A stretch of DNA of 64,000 nucleotides, taken from contig CANTFK010000222.1 in the NCBI GenBank assembly GCA_947646735.1, positions 25,041 through 89,040 of the forward strand. Direction: 5' to 3'. The translations under genes and the position numbers were made by a program. Shown here piece after piece: positions 35,210 to 45,961 of the stretch. The notes under the pieces were generated by a model that saw nothing but the letters and a program-made list of their open reading frames with translations, was not told where the DNA came from and searched no databases. The stretch is from Peronospora farinosa (Eukaryota > Oomycota > Peronosporomycetes > Peronosporales > Peronosporaceae). Within the stretch, counting starts at the first letter, position 1, and each line of letters begins with the position of its first letter.

Positions 35210-36973
35210 ACATTGAGGTAGCGAGCCTCCCGTGCACTGCTGCAGAGATCAGATCTCTGTCAGAGTCATCAAAAGATTTACTTTACGACCTCAAGGCCGG
35301 CGACATCGAGTAAGTGTGCGTCGTTTCATCCGCCGATGCAGCCAGTGAAGAAGTTCTCTAGTCTCGCCTAGAGAGCGCCGAGCCTAAATCAGTGCACGAA
35401 GAACGCTCCCGGCACAGTCTTGGGATGCCCTTCGTGCTTCGGGCAGCCCTGTCTACGATATAGCCCGTGAGTACGCCGATATTTTGTCGGAGAAATTCCT
35501 GCTGAGCTTCGGGCGGATCGTGGTGTGCGGCACGAGATAGATCTCGTGCCAGGATCGAGGTATTGCGTGACTCAGCAGGGCCGTTACCGCGTGATATAGT
35601 CATCGCTATTGATGAAATTTTTAGGGTCGCCGTAAGGCTGGTCATGTCTGCGATAGTATCTCGCCACACTCGAGCCCGACTTTCTGTGTGTAAAAGCCTC
35701 CTGTGATAGCGTATTGTGCACGCCATCAAAAAGCTGAATGACGCCACGATACCGGATCAAACGCCTATCCCTCGAAAAGACATGGTATTAAATACCATGT
35801 CCGGGAGCGAGATCTACAGCGCCATAGATCTGACAGACGGTTTCTATCAGATCCTCATGAGGGACAGTGACATTCCGTTCACTACGGTCAGCACCCCAAG
35901 CGGGATGATTTGGGAGTGGTTAGTCATGCCACAAGGTCTTAAGAACGCTCCAGCTACGTTCAATCGGATGGTGACACAAGTACTTCGTCCACTTCGCGAT
36001 TTTGCACCGAGCTGCTTCGATGATATTTTTGTTTACAGCCGCGCTTAGAAAAATCTCAGCGCTACGGAGGTACACCTTCGACACTTGAAGCAGGTGTTTC
36101 AAGTTATGCGCGAGAATACTTTGTATGCGAATTTAAAGAAATGCGTCTTCTGCGCTCCCGAGATACCAGTACTCGGTTGTTACGTCAGCAAGGATGGTGT
36201 CCGCGCTGATCCTGAGAAGATCTCATCGATCTGTTCTTGGCCAACGCCCAGGAACCAAACTACGTCAATGGCTCGGTATGGCGAATTACTTGCATAAGTA
36301 TACGAAGAATTTTGCTGAACCAATTCAGCAATATGAACTCGTTGAATTAACTGAAATTGTTTCTCTGTAAAGACTTCAGCCGCTGGTTCCATCACTTCTT
36401 CCGGAAAATTTTGACGTCATTGACATTGCTCAAGAAAGACGCAGTATGGTTATGGAAGGCATAACATCAATCTGCATTGGACTACGTGAAAAAGAGCTTG
36501 TCCGAGGCACCAGCGCCGATGCTACCTGATTTCTCCAAGCCATTCCACGTCGAATGTGACGCAAGAAATTTCTCTATAGGATGTGCCCTCATGCAACTTG
36601 ATGACGAGGGTCGAGAGCGCGTCATGAGGTTTTGATCACGACAGATGAAACCTGCCGAGAAATTTATCCGGTACACGACAAGGAACTTTTGGCTATGCGT
36701 TACGCGCTAATCAAGTTTAGAGTATATTTGCTCGGTGAAAAGATGTTTTCTATCTACGCAGATCACGCATCATTGCGTACCGCCGTCAAGAGTCCTCACT
36801 TGTCCCAACGTATGGCACGGTGGTTGTCATTTTTTTGCCAAGTATAATTTTGTGGTGCATTACAAGCCTGGCAAGAATAACATTCTCGCCGATGCGCTTT
36901 CTCGTCGTCCTGATTACGTCCCTCAGCGCGACATGGGTCATTAAACAGAGAATGTTGATGACGACGATGATAC
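35210..36973 (+). pseudogene. Ty3/Gypsy RT-RNase H remnant with intact FDD
   Basis: The open piece 35,716-36,048 has DATIPDQTPIPRKDMVLNTM, YSAIDLTDGFYQILM and the catalytic box CFDDIFVYS. It continues in other frames: LGCYVSKDGVRADPEKISSI (36,085-36,297), LRQWLGMANYLHKYTKNFAE near 36,260, an RNase H start FHVECDARNFSIGCALMQLD near 36,545, and its end DKELLAMRYALIKFRVYLL...ADHASLRT (36,632-36,847), then NILADALSRRPDYVPQ. Upstream (35,210-35,700) is linker sequence with many stops. It is the plus-strand counterpart of 14,570-16,000. No integrase: LTR C begins at 36,974. Confidence 0.88.
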
Positions 36974-37437
36974 TGTGGTAAAGTCGATCGAAGGATTTTT
37001 GATCATCGGTGGGAAAATGATTTGAGTGTGGACCACATATGGAATGGATAGATATTATGGGATTACAATTGGCTATACTATGGGCGCGATCAGGCTTATT
37101 TGATCGATCAACTGATCGTCGGAATTTCTTCGTTATACTATTGAACCGATCTGATTTTATCAGGTCGATCAATCGATCGTCTAGGATCGTTGCAGCCCAA
37201 GTAAAGATTACGACTACATGTCAACCTTTTATGCTCAATAATGATTGATCGGGATCGCGATTGAGGCAATTGGCATGAATATAATTTCGGTCAGATTATC
37301 ATGGATACATTTGCAATCAGATCAACAAATGCGATCACGATCGACAAAGGCAATCACGGTCGACAAAGGCAATTACGATCGACAAAGGCGATCACAACCG
37401 ACAAAGGCGATCACAATTGACAAAGGCGATAAAATAA
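36974..37437 (+). repeat. LTR, family C (plus sense), with GATCGACAAAGGC tandem
   Basis: Starts TGTGGTAAAGTCGATCGA and is the reverse complement of 55,500-55,956. It contains five ~20-bp units GATCGACAAAGGCNATCAC at 37,338-37,428. It is cut on the right by the start of the big element's LTR at 37,438. Confidence 0.75.
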
Positions 37438-38538
37438 TGTGGTGAAGTGGGTTCTCAAAATTGTATGATGAGACCCCAGACCACTCACTGTGCCGAACTA
37501 CCGACTGTCGAAGGGGGTACCCCGATGCCGCGTATATACCTTCTTCTCACCTTGTGTACCCGTCGGCTGGCGGGTTGCACTCTTCGGAAGACTTGGTGAG
37601 GATGTAGACGTCTGCATTAAGGGAGGTAGACCCATGGGCCTTGAGTGGATATGCTTCACTCGATGAGCCGGTAGGTGACCACTCGATAGACCTTGTCGAG
37701 AGTGGACTTAGAACCAATTTCTATAGGGAGCTTGTCGTCCCTGGCCTTTTCCTTCGTGTTTCAGGGGTATTAACCACCTGGCCTTTACTTTGCTCCCGGA
37801 CCTTGAGGTGAGGGAGACCGCTTCCAATAGCGGGTCTTGGGGGGTGTTGCTACTCGAACGAGCTCACAGGCCAAATATATCCTGGAGCTCTATTCGCACT
37901 TAAACTTCGCTACACAACTGTCTTCGACGGGCAGCCAAGATATATCCCTTCCCGGAACAGTGAGTAACTTAGAGCAAGTTCTTCTTGGGTGACGGAGTCG
38001 TGCAACGTAGATCGCAAATTGAGTAGCATTTAATATAGTCCTATCCTTTTAACTCCTTTACTCTATCCTTGCCTGAAGATCTGATTCCTTGCGTCGACTG
38101 GTCTGATCTTTGTGGTAACTGGTCCGGAGTGGCTGAACCCCGAGTGGCCGAGGTCGACTGACGAGAGATCCAGGTTGGCCAATGAGGGACCAAAGGTCTA
38201 CCAGCGAGGGACCGGGTCGACCAATGAGGGATCCAGGTCTATCAACAAGAGACCAGGTCGACCAATAAGGGACCCAAGTCGACCGATGAGGGGCCTGGGT
38301 CTACCAACGAGGAGCCGAGTCTATCAATGGAAGGCCATGGTCCACTCCCTTCGGCACCGGTTAACCGGTACCTTGATACTGATTTTTCTTCGGTGGGTCC
38401 TGCAGATTGTTACCCGCCAACAGTCGCTCCCCTTCGAGGCCTTTATCTCTCTGGTCACTTGTCCCTGACCATCGGTCTATACTCCGAATCCAACTGGATT
38501 CTGGGACCTCCACATCACCAAATAAGCACTTCACCACA
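37438..38538 (-). repeat. 3' LTR of the Chronos-like element (1,101 bp)
   Basis: Collinear with 48,413-49,533. It includes a GC-containing TATA-like GCGTATATACC near 37,530 and a run of ~25-bp units GAGGGACC-x-GGTCGACCAA between ~38,140 and 38,340 near the LTR start in minus sense (U3). Confidence 0.92.
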
Positions 38539-38550
38539 GCCGCCCCCTGC
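38539..38550 (-). promoter_or_regulatory. Polypurine tract
   Basis: In minus sense GCAGGGGGCGGC abuts the 3' LTR start TGTGGTG. The family C copies have GCAGGGGACGGC at the same place (14,379; interrupted by a solo LTR at 55,957). It is the expected plus-strand primer. Confidence 0.75.
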
Positions 38551-38665
38551 ACTTGCTCAGCCGTACAACACATTGAGCACGCGCATGTCTTCACTTTCTT
38601 TGTCACGTAGATCCCTTACTGTTTTCTTTGTTGATCGTCCTTCTCTAACTCGTGTCTGTCCAGCC

Positions 38666-40550
38666 ATGTCTTCCCCTGGTTCTGACCCACCGTCTGCTGA
38701 CCCACCGTCCGCTGACCCACCGGCTAAAGAGTCGTCCTCGATCGTCCCCGCGCCTTCGGTTGACCCTCCATTCGAAGAGGTGTCCTTGATCGATCTTCCC
38801 GGGCCGGTATCTTTACCGTTGAGTTCTGCCGAAACTGTCGTCATTGACAGCTCTCCTGTCTTCACCGCTTTGCCTCCTGCCAAGACGGCTGATACTTCTG
38901 CCACGTCGGTCTCCATGGTTGACACTCCGTCTTCCGCGCCAGTCGACGTGCGTTTAGCTCTTCAGGAATTGCAAGCTCTCGTGGACGCGCAACCACCGCA
39001 TAGAGGACTACGAGGGTCGGCTAAGTGTCGTTACCCCTTCGGCCACTTTATTGGCCACCCGTTGTGAGCGCCTGGAAGAGATGTTACGCGACAGCTCCTG
39101 GATGGTGGTTTAACTCCACGAAGCCCTTCAGCGCGAGACGGAACTGGCGGATCGCCTGCAATGGATGATCGACAACATTCGAAGCCGTTACTCTCTTTTT
39201 GCCGCAGAGCTCGACCACGCCGACTTCACCAATAGGCCACCTCCGGGAACAGCTCCTCCTTTGGCAGCTTCGCACCCGGCCGTATGTCCCCCTTCGAGGC
39301 CGGCGAAAGCTCTCGGTAAACGGTCCAAACGGCAGTCACCCCGCGTGCCTGCCAAAGTTTCCATGTCTCCGAGACCCGACACATCCGCGATACCGCTGTC
39401 GGGAGTCTCTGGCAGCCTCTCCCCTGTCGTGCTTGAGTCTTCGGAAGACGACCTCAGCGACGACAGCGAGAAGCTTCGGGAGGCCCTGGCCAAGTCTCGT
39501 CCCTTTGGTCGACGCCTCATTAGTACAAATTTTTTAAGTCTTCCGCCGATGTCTACTCCCTCCCTGAGTACCCCTCGGCTTCCGGCCTCTAGCTGAAGCG
39601 AGCGATGTTCGGGACGTCTTACTCGGAGACTGAGGCGTCCGAGGAGAAGGAAACGAACGCGCCCACGGTTGCAAACAACAATCTACCCTTCCGACCGACT
39701 CTTAATCGCTCCACAAGGATGCCATCATCCCAGGGTACATGCAGTCGAAGACCTTCTCTGCCGCGGAAGTGGCGCCTTGTCCGGTCGACCTGGTCAATTC
39801 TGGGTACATTGTAACAATGTCTCCATAAGACTTGGTCGACCATCTCGATCTACCTTGGAGTTGGTTCGTTCCTCCGGACAAAAATCTCAACCGCCCTCCC
39901 AAATGAAAGAAGTCATTCGTGAACCCCCCGATAATCCAGAAACTGCTGGTGGCGGAACCTTGGGTAGAAGCTAGTGTTCCCATGCAACCCGTTTCCTCCG
40001 ACTTGTTGGCTGGTTCGCCCAGTTGGCGGCGGTCTACACGCGGTTTAGAAAAGAGCATAGCCAAGCGCTCTGGGAGGCGACCCACTGCCTGTACATCTCT
40101 GAGGACCAAGCGCAAGCGAACTCTTTCCTCGCGTCCTACTACAACGCGCGGAAGAAGCGTCGGAGTCGGGCGACTCGAGCGTGGCGGGAGGTAATTGACT
40201 TTATCTTTGTTGAGATGAGTAAGGGCCGCTGCGATCTCGACATTTTCCTGGACCCCCTCTTCCGTCATCTTCCTCGAACCCGCCGTGTAGTTTACTGGTA
40301 CCCTGTTCGTGAGGAGGGGTTGGACCCAGTCGACCTGCTTGAGGCCCTTCGGGTGTCGGATTCCGCGTGGCCGTGGCTCACCCAGTATCGGTTGTCTTCT
40401 GTGCACCATCCTGGCGCTCTAGTCCACGCCTCAAAGGTAAGTTTGGGCCACCCGTTTAAGTCTTCCCTTGAACATGAATCTTCTTTTCCCTTCGATCCTA
40501 TTTTTGTATCTTCTATCTCCTCTTGCCATGTTTTCCTTTGTTCTAATTGA
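38666..40550 (+). pseudogene. Antisense ORF of the Chronos-like element, opposite to pol
   Basis: Plus-strand coding begins at ATG 38,666 (MSSPGSDPPSADPPSADPPA), 128 bp inside the LTR. An acidic Pro/Ser-rich region runs to 39,067. Next comes a predicted coiled coil (CERLEEMLRDSSW, one TAA, LHEALQRETELADRLQWMID), then a basic/Pro-rich linker (39,165-39,596) with ESSEDDLSDDSEKLREALAK. After frame changes there is a C-terminal domain in 40,023-40,550: YTRFRKEHSQALWEATHCLY, YNARKKRRSRATRAWREVID and DIFLDPLFRHLPRTRRVVYW. About 600 codons in all. The LWEAT block and layout recur at 56.5-58.5 kb. The convergent position is like the antisense extra ORF of plant Grande elements. The product is unknown; I see no catalytic motif. 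Confidence 0.75.
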
Positions 40551-40741
40551 TCTTGGTAATCTTCCTCCTTTGTTCTCCATTCTCCTATACCCCTAACTCT
40601 TGGAAGTTCAAGGCCGTTCCGCAGGCGGCCCAAGTCTTCCAACGAGGGGCTGGGCCGACCATTGAGGGACTCGGTCCACCTTCCAAGAAACTTGCTACCG
40701 CCGGCTAGTTTTCATGGCTTTGCATTACCTCAAAGCGGTTA

Positions 40742-41259
40742 TGGCTTGTCTTCTTGCGCTCGAAGTCCCGGAGTAAGGCTCCGCAATTCAGATCCACTTT
40801 GTCCACCCACGAGGGGTCAGGGTGTCCCTTTCATTGCACGAGGAATTCTCGTTGTTGCCTCCCATACCGAGTCTTCTTGCCTGTACGACTCTCTAAAATT
40901 TTTTCGACTTCATACTCGCCCTCTTCCAATTCCCGCACCCAGCTGTCTTCTGGTAACAGACATTCATCGAAGTCGACTCGATCTGTTCCATCCACTTTCA
41001 GCTCGTTGTTCGGCCGATCGGGGAACTCTCTGACGGGCTTGAGCTTGGAGATGTGCACGATTGGGAATAGTCTGTATTCTGTACCTCGTAACTCCAGACG
41101 TACCGCATGATCTCCAACTAACTCCTGGACTCGGAACGGTCCGTGCCATAGGTGGGCCAATCTTTTGGCATACCCCTCTTTCACCAGGTCTAAGTATAGC
41201 CATACCCGAGACCCTGGCTGAATTTCGTGGCAGACTACCCCTTCATTGTGCGCTTGCAC
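40742..41259 (-). pseudogene. Integrase C-terminal domain and chromodomain
   Basis: The frame 40,831-41,259 begins with the GPY/F-type integrase tail (RVWLYLDLVKEGYAKRLAHL, WHGPFRVQEL, FPIVHISKLKPV) and continues into a chromodomain (YEVEKILESRTGKKTRYGRQ, REFLVQ). The next codon is a TGA where chromodomains carry the Trp of the WKG motif. Beyond it the frame reads KGHPDPSWVDKVDLNCGALL, completing the domain. The chromodomain is thus present but cut by one nonsense change. It lies ~150 bp downstream of the catalytic integrase ORF and is followed by the convergent plus-strand ORF. Confidence 0.85.
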
Positions 41260-41412
41260 CCGAGCCTGACTAGCCGCCTGTAGGTTTTCGTTGACTTGAT
41301 CTCTTACTCGCTGATAGTGACTTTGAATCCGATATCTCCATCTCTAAGGTCCTGATTCTCGATGTCGAGTGTTCACCACCGGTAACATAGTCTCAAGAGT
41401 GGTCCTAGCATC

Positions 41413-42240
41413 TTATCCATGGACCGGATAGAACGGTGTTTCTTCCCGCACTCTGTCTTGAGCCGTGTTTAGCGCGAACGTTAAACGTTCCGCGTATTCA
41501 TCCCAGTCTCGCTGTCCCACGTCGGCTACGTACATCTTGAGCGATCTTGTTAGAGTCTGGACCATTCTCTCCGCAGTGCCGTTCGTTTGAGGTCGGTAGG
41601 CCATGGTCGCTCTCTGACGTTGACCCACCATACGGCTGAAAGCTCGGAAGAAGTCCGACATAAACCCCGGTTCCCGATCGTGACGGATCGTCTCACTGGC
41701 ACCAAAACGGAGGAAAACGCATTCCTCATATCCATCAGCTACTGTCTGGGCTGTCCGTGACGCACTAGCCTTAGCCATCACATAATCTGTGAACAGGTCG
41801 CCCAGATCAGTAGTCCTGTATTCTTTTTCTTTATACGACTTGGGGAGAGATGGTATGTGGTCCATCGCGATAATTTGGAAGGGGTACGTCGCCTCAACAT
41901 TCTCCGGAGACTTCCCTTGTAAAGTGGGTCTCCCTTTCCCAGTCTCAAAATTCATGCACTGACCCACATATTTCTGAACACTACGGAACAGACCCCTCCA
42001 ATGGCAATATCGTCGGATCCGATGATAAGTACGCCCGATTCCCTGATGGCCTCCTTCCAAACTCGTATAATAGTGATGGAGGACGTCGGCTTGGAGACTC
42101 TCAGGTATCACCAATCTGGCAGTTATGTCTCGGTCGTCCCCCTTGATTCTCTGGCCGGGGCAGTACACCAGCAGTCCCTCTTCACTTATCTCGTAATCCT
42201 CCGACATTTTGCTGCAGTTTCTGGCCGCCTCCACTGACAA
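41413..42240 (-). CDS. Integrase catalytic region of the Chronos-like element
   Basis: A 275-codon open frame. The N-terminal zinc-binding region shows LHHYYTSLEGGHQGIGRTYH and a C-terminal pair reduced to CMNFET, where the second Cys is Phe. The catalytic core has the first aspartate in IIAMDHIPSL (~residue 128), the second in RHDREPGFMSDFF (~187) and the glutamate in NGTAERMVQTLTRSLKMYV (~222), so D,D-35-E is complete. It ends ETPFYPVHG just before the C-terminal domain in another frame. Homologous to the integrase piece at 59,487-59,770. The zinc-finger change and the disconnected C-terminus suggest loss of function. Confidence 0.9.
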   Translation of the reverse strand: MSVEAARNCSKMSEDYEISEEGLLVYCPGQRIKGDDRDITARLVIPESLQADVLHHYYTSLEGGHQGIGRTYHRIRRYCHWRGLFRSVQKYVGQCMNFETGKGRPTLQGKSPENVEATYPFQIIAMDHIPSLPKSYKEKEYRTTDLGDLFTDYVMAKASASRTAQTVADGYEECVFLRFGASETIRHDREPGFMSDFFRAFSRMVGQRQRATMAYRPQTNGTAERMVQTLTRSLKMYVADVGQRDWDEYAERLTFALNTAQDRVREETPFYPVHG

Positions 42241-42313
42241 TTATTTCCAGTCTCCCTTCAAATATGACTTGAAATTGCGTACCCAGATCTCCTCTTCTTG
42301 CGCATCTCGGATC

Positions 42314-42731
42314 CTATCCATCCGGAGTTGTTTGTACCACATCTTCTTGCATGACCTCTCCAGATATTCTGACGGGAAACCGTGACCTCGTCACCGCAGA
42401 TACCTTGACCGACTGACCCCGGTCTCTAAGGACCAACACCTCTGGCGGCCGATTGATCGCTTTTAGACCTGGCCAATCTCTTTTCGGTGTCGCTTCGTCC
42501 CCTTGCTGCTGATGTAGAGCCGCACTGGCCAACTGGTCTGCGCTCTGATTCCAGTCTCGTTTCACATATAAGACTGCATGGGTGGGCTACGACTGGAGCT
42601 TACTCAACGCCTTGGCCCGCAACGGGGATAAACCTGAAGCTTTGCATTTAATCTCTCCACGCATCTATCTTACAACCAAATTGGAGTCTCCACAAATAAT
42701 CAACCGCCGTCGCTCCATCGACTTCAACAGG
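42314..42731 (-). pseudogene. C-terminal half of the archaeal/plant-type RNase H
   Basis: Immediately after the stop at 42,732 the minus strand continues, in frame pieces, with RRLIICGDSNLVV and MRGEIKCKASGL, then the 83-codon frame 42,314-42,565 starting VKRDWNQSADQLASAALHQQ. These are the third acidic position (GDSN) and the N-x-AD-LA end of the second RNase H, the domain oomycete Gypsy elements acquired separately from the ordinary RT-linked RNase H. The TAA between the halves, and another stop after VVR, break the enzyme. Confidence 0.8.
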
Positions 42732-44765
42732 TTAAACCAGTAACATGCCCTCATATTCCGCCTCATTCACTGTAGACTTACTGAAATATCTCGATGCAGC
42801 TGCGACTATAGTCCATGCAGGAAGTCTCCACAAAATAGCGCTGCAGGCGCCTCCCCCTTGCTTCATCCGGGCCGACCCATCGAAACTCATCACATACAGT
42901 TCTTCATTTAGTTCCACTGTGGGCGTCGGTAGGTCGACCACTTGCCTGGACTGCTTCTTGGGAGCAATTGAAGACAGATTTGAGTCTACATTCTCTCGAG
43001 GCGTGATGCTGGCTTTTAACGCCCCCAGTACCTGGTCCTCGCCTTTCTTGCATTTCACAATCTCCCAAGTCCACTGGGACAAGAGAGCGGCCCAATTTCC
43101 TAAGCGACCTTGCAACTTGAAGACTTCACTAGACAGGCTAGTGTAAAATGCCTCGTCAAAAACCTTGAGGGGTCGGGTGACCAACATCGTGTAGCAAGTT
43201 TCCAATATTCGTAACAACGCCAGCACTTCCTTTTCCACTGTGCTATAGTTCAACTCGTTTGACTTGAGGGTTCGGCTCGTAAATATTACCGGCATATACA
43301 GGCCGTCATAACTCTGCACCAACGACGCCGAGATGGCCCAATCACTTGCGTAGACAATAATAACTGCCTCTCTAGCCGGGTCGAAATGTCGTAGGATGGG
43401 CGCCGTAGCAATCTTGTTCTTGAGCATGGCAAACGCTACTTGTACCTTCGACCATTTTTCTTCTCCGTCTTCCTGGGTCGCCACTTCATCGTTAGCCTTC
43501 AATTTGCACCTCCAAGCGTGAAATTCCACCTCTCTCAGTTCATAGAGGATTGACGCGTATACGGCATAATCTTCGATGTATCTGCTGTAGTAATTCAGGC
43601 ATGATTGCATAGCCTTCAGCGTTGTCGGTAGAGGTAGGTCGACCAAAGACTGAAGATCTTTTGGGTGGGCCTCTAGTCCCTCCTTGGAAACTCGATCTCC
43701 AAGATACTCGACCTTCCGACATCCCCACGTACTCTTGACGTCACTGACCGACAAATTCCAATAATCACACACGTCTAGCAGCCGCTCCACTTTCTGGCAT
43801 AATACGTCCCACGATTCGGCAGGAACAAGTATATCGTCAATGTATGATCGTCGACCCAATATCGAGGGACCCGATGTTGCATCTGGTTCCTTTGTTGAAA
43901 ACAAATCTTCTGTTTCCTCTGAAGAAGTCCCTGGAGAAAACTGTAAAAATCCATATAACGCATTATTGAACAACCTTTGATATATCTGAGGCGCATTCTT
44001 AATCTTAAAAGGCATCCGAAGCCATTCAAATAATCCCAGTGGAGTAACGAAAGCTGAGATTAGTCTCGCCCTTTCGGTCATACTGACGACCCAAAAACCA
44101 CTCGCCATATCAAGAGAACAGTACCACAAAGCTCCGTCCAGGTCCTCCAGTAATTCATTAATCAACGGCATAGGGTATACCATGAGCTGGGTAAGATCAT
44201 TCACCAACCGATAGTCGATACACAATCGAATATCGACCCCATTCTTCTTCACGATAATTACAATTGGGCTGGCCCATGGCGAGGTGGAAGGCTGAATGAT
44301 CTTTGCTGATAACAGTCCCTTGATCAGGTCGGCCAACTTCTCTCTGAATTGAGGGGATACCTTCCGTACGCGTTGCGCGATCGGTCTTGCGTTCCCCACA
44401 TCGATATCGCATATTGCTCCTCGGGCGGCCGGGGGTAAGGCGTTACCTTTGCCCATCAGCAGATGTCGTTTCTTCCATATTATTTGTCGTAGCCGGTCCA
44501 CCTCTTCAGGAGTGTTCTCATCTGAATTCGAAATCTGTAAATCTTCTAACTCAATGCCTTCGGATGAAGGGTCCACTTCCGGTATGACCGCCCATCCTTG
44601 TCTTTTGTTCTCGGCCCAAAGTTTCTCACTCTCGAAAGAACACACCTGGTCATTTGCCTGTAGCAAGTCTACCAGTTTGACTTCCTTCTCATTGGTAGTG
44701 ATCACTGCAGGTAGGTTCTCCTTAGCTTCACTCCGTTCCAGGGTAGACCCCTCCTGCCAATTCAC
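42732..44765 (-). CDS. Reverse transcriptase, RNase H and start of a second RNase H
   Basis: The longest frame in the window (677 codons). RT spans residues ~100-320: STSPWASPIVIIVKKNG, LCIDYRLVNDLT, CSLDMASGFW with the first catalytic Asp, WLRMPFKIKNAPQIYQRL and the box SYIDDILVPA (308-316), so YxDD is intact. An insertion (FSPGTSSEETEDLFSTKEPD) sits just before YIDD. RNase H follows (~430-540: IIVYASDWAISASLVQ, VEKEVLALLRI). The second, archaeal/plant-type RNase H begins at ~620 with VMSFDGSARMKQGGGACSAI and NEAEYEGMLLV, then hits a stop. It lies between protease and integrase as in Chronos/Archon-type oomycete elements. The frame probably opens by continuation from the protease frame, not at its own ATG. 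Confidence 0.92.
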   Translation of the reverse strand: MNWQEGSTLERSEAKENLPAVITTNEKEVKLVDLLQANDQVCSFESEKLWAENKRQGWAVIPEVDPSSEGIELEDLQISNSDENTPEEVDRLRQIIWKKRHLLMGKGNALPPAARGAICDIDVGNARPIAQRVRKVSPQFREKLADLIKGLLSAKIIQPSTSPWASPIVIIVKKNGVDIRLCIDYRLVNDLTQLMVYPMPLINELLEDLDGALWYCSLDMASGFWVVSMTERARLISAFVTPLGLFEWLRMPFKIKNAPQIYQRLFNNALYGFLQFSPGTSSEETEDLFSTKEPDATSGPSILGRRSYIDDILVPAESWDVLCQKVERLLDVCDYWNLSVSDVKSTWGCRKVEYLGDRVSKEGLEAHPKDLQSLVDLPLPTTLKAMQSCLNYYSRYIEDYAVYASILYELREVEFHAWRCKLKANDEVATQEDGEEKWSKVQVAFAMLKNKIATAPILRHFDPAREAVIIVYASDWAISASLVQSYDGLYMPVIFTSRTLKSNELNYSTVEKEVLALLRILETCYTMLVTRPLKVFDEAFYTSLSSEVFKLQGRLGNWAALLSQWTWEIVKCKKGEDQVLGALKASITPRENVDSNLSSIAPKKQSRQVVDLPTPTVELNEELYVMSFDGSARMKQGGGACSAILWRLPAWTIVAAASRYFSKSTVNEAEYEGMLLV

Positions 44766-44873
44766 CTTCTATTCGCACGGTTGTTCTTCTCTGTCGGGTA
44801 TCGGTTGGTACGTCATATTCATCATTGAGGATGGGGTCGCTGGTCGCTGTAAGATGTGTGACGGAGTCTTATA

Positions 44874-45203
44874 CTATGGTCTCTCCGCTAGTGGCCCCTC
44901 TTCCTCTTCCGTTGGGTCGACCTGATGGTCGACTTGGTAAGTGGTAGATTCATAAGCCAGATTTAGCCATTCCGCATATCTTCGAGAGCACACCGAGACA
45001 AACCCTGACGTTCTCGGAACTTGATCCCTAGTCAACCACATACCTACCTTGGTATCTTCGTGCAATGTTAAGGGGCGAGGGCTGATATTGGTTATCTTCA
45101 AAATCAGTCGACGCCCTATCCCTTGTATCATGGTGGTCACCCATCGTTCGCCAACAATTTCCACTGTTCTGAGGTCGACCTTTTGAGAGGCACTTCCGTG
45201 CAT
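44874..45203 (-). pseudogene. Linker between protease and RT
   Basis: The 109-codon frame contains WVTTMIQGIGRRLILKITNI and MWLTRDQVPRTSGFVSVCSR, then YAEWLNLAYES and an acidic end DPTEEEEGPLAE. It continues the protease frame after a frame change near 45,170 and precedes RT. It has no catalytic motif; such a conserved linker is usual between protease and RT in oomycete Gypsy pol. Confidence 0.65.
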
Positions 45204-45961
45204 CCTCCAACGGATATCTGTACATACCGATCCAATTTCACATCCGATACTCGAGTATTGTACAGCGTCCTTTGCCCGGTCAATTGTACTCGAACTTCAT
45301 CGGGGAGGCAAAGAGTTCCGTCGGCAAAGTCTAACCGGATACCGGCTGGGACCATGAAGTCCATCCATAAAATTGCATCCTGGCCTACCATAGGGCCTAC
45401 CCACACCTTTAAGATGTACACCAAGTTCCCATTCAGAGTGACCTTGATGCGAGTGCGTCCCTCTGTGGTGTATACGGCTTCCCCAATACCAATACATTCT
45501 TGTCGTTCACTTTCATCAATTTGGCAGCCTACTTTACGAGCAAAGGCGATATCCAGAATGGATATCTCGGCACCAGTATCGAACAACAAATTCGCATGGT
45601 CGTTGTTGACCTTTCCAGAGGCTTTCGCTTGCCTGAACCATTTAGTAGGGGCGTGGTATTTCCAGTACCCCCTAGACTCGCCTGGCAATAAGTCCAACTC
45701 CATTACTGAACTTTCTCGAACAAAACTATTAGGTTCATTCAAAGAAGCAACATGGACCACAGGGTAATTTCCAATCTTCGATATATTTCCAATATTAACT
45801 GGAATACCCGTCCCCTCCTTGGGCTGTTTCTCCACATATGCAAAAATGCAGCAATTAGAACGCTCGGCTCGTACCAGATTCAAACCTGGCGAGCGTCCTA
45901 ATTTGCCATCTTCTCGAGTTTCTCCGGGAACATCCCTGCGTGCTTGGCTGGGTTGTACCAT
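45137..45961 (-). CDS. Aspartic protease (retropepsin) of the Chronos-like element
   Basis: A 274-codon frame. The active site is NLLFDTGAEISILDIAFARK at about residues 121-140. The later landmark, usually ILGMDF, reads DAILWMDFMVPAGIRLDFAD, with Gly replaced by Trp next to the substrate-binding region; I expect this to impair folding. Upstream of the domain is a linker with SFVRESSVMELDLLPGESRG. The first ~20 codons overlap the end of the nucleocapsid frame (45,898-45,961), which suggests gag and pol were joined by a frameshift or that an indel separates them here. It processes the gag-pol polyprotein inside virus-like particles. Confidence 0.88.
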   Translation of the reverse strand: MVQPSQARRDVPGETREDGKLGRSPGLNLVRAERSNCCIFAYVEKQPKEGTGIPVNIGNISKIGNYPVVHVASLNEPNSFVRESSVMELDLLPGESRGYWKYHAPTKWFRQAKASGKVNNDHANLLFDTGAEISILDIAFARKVGCQIDESERQECIGIGEAVYTTEGRTRIKVTLNGNLVYILKVWVGPMVGQDAILWMDFMVPAGIRLDFADGTLCLPDEVRVQLTGQRTLYNTRVSDVKLDRYVQISVGGCTEVPLKRSTSEQWKLLANDG

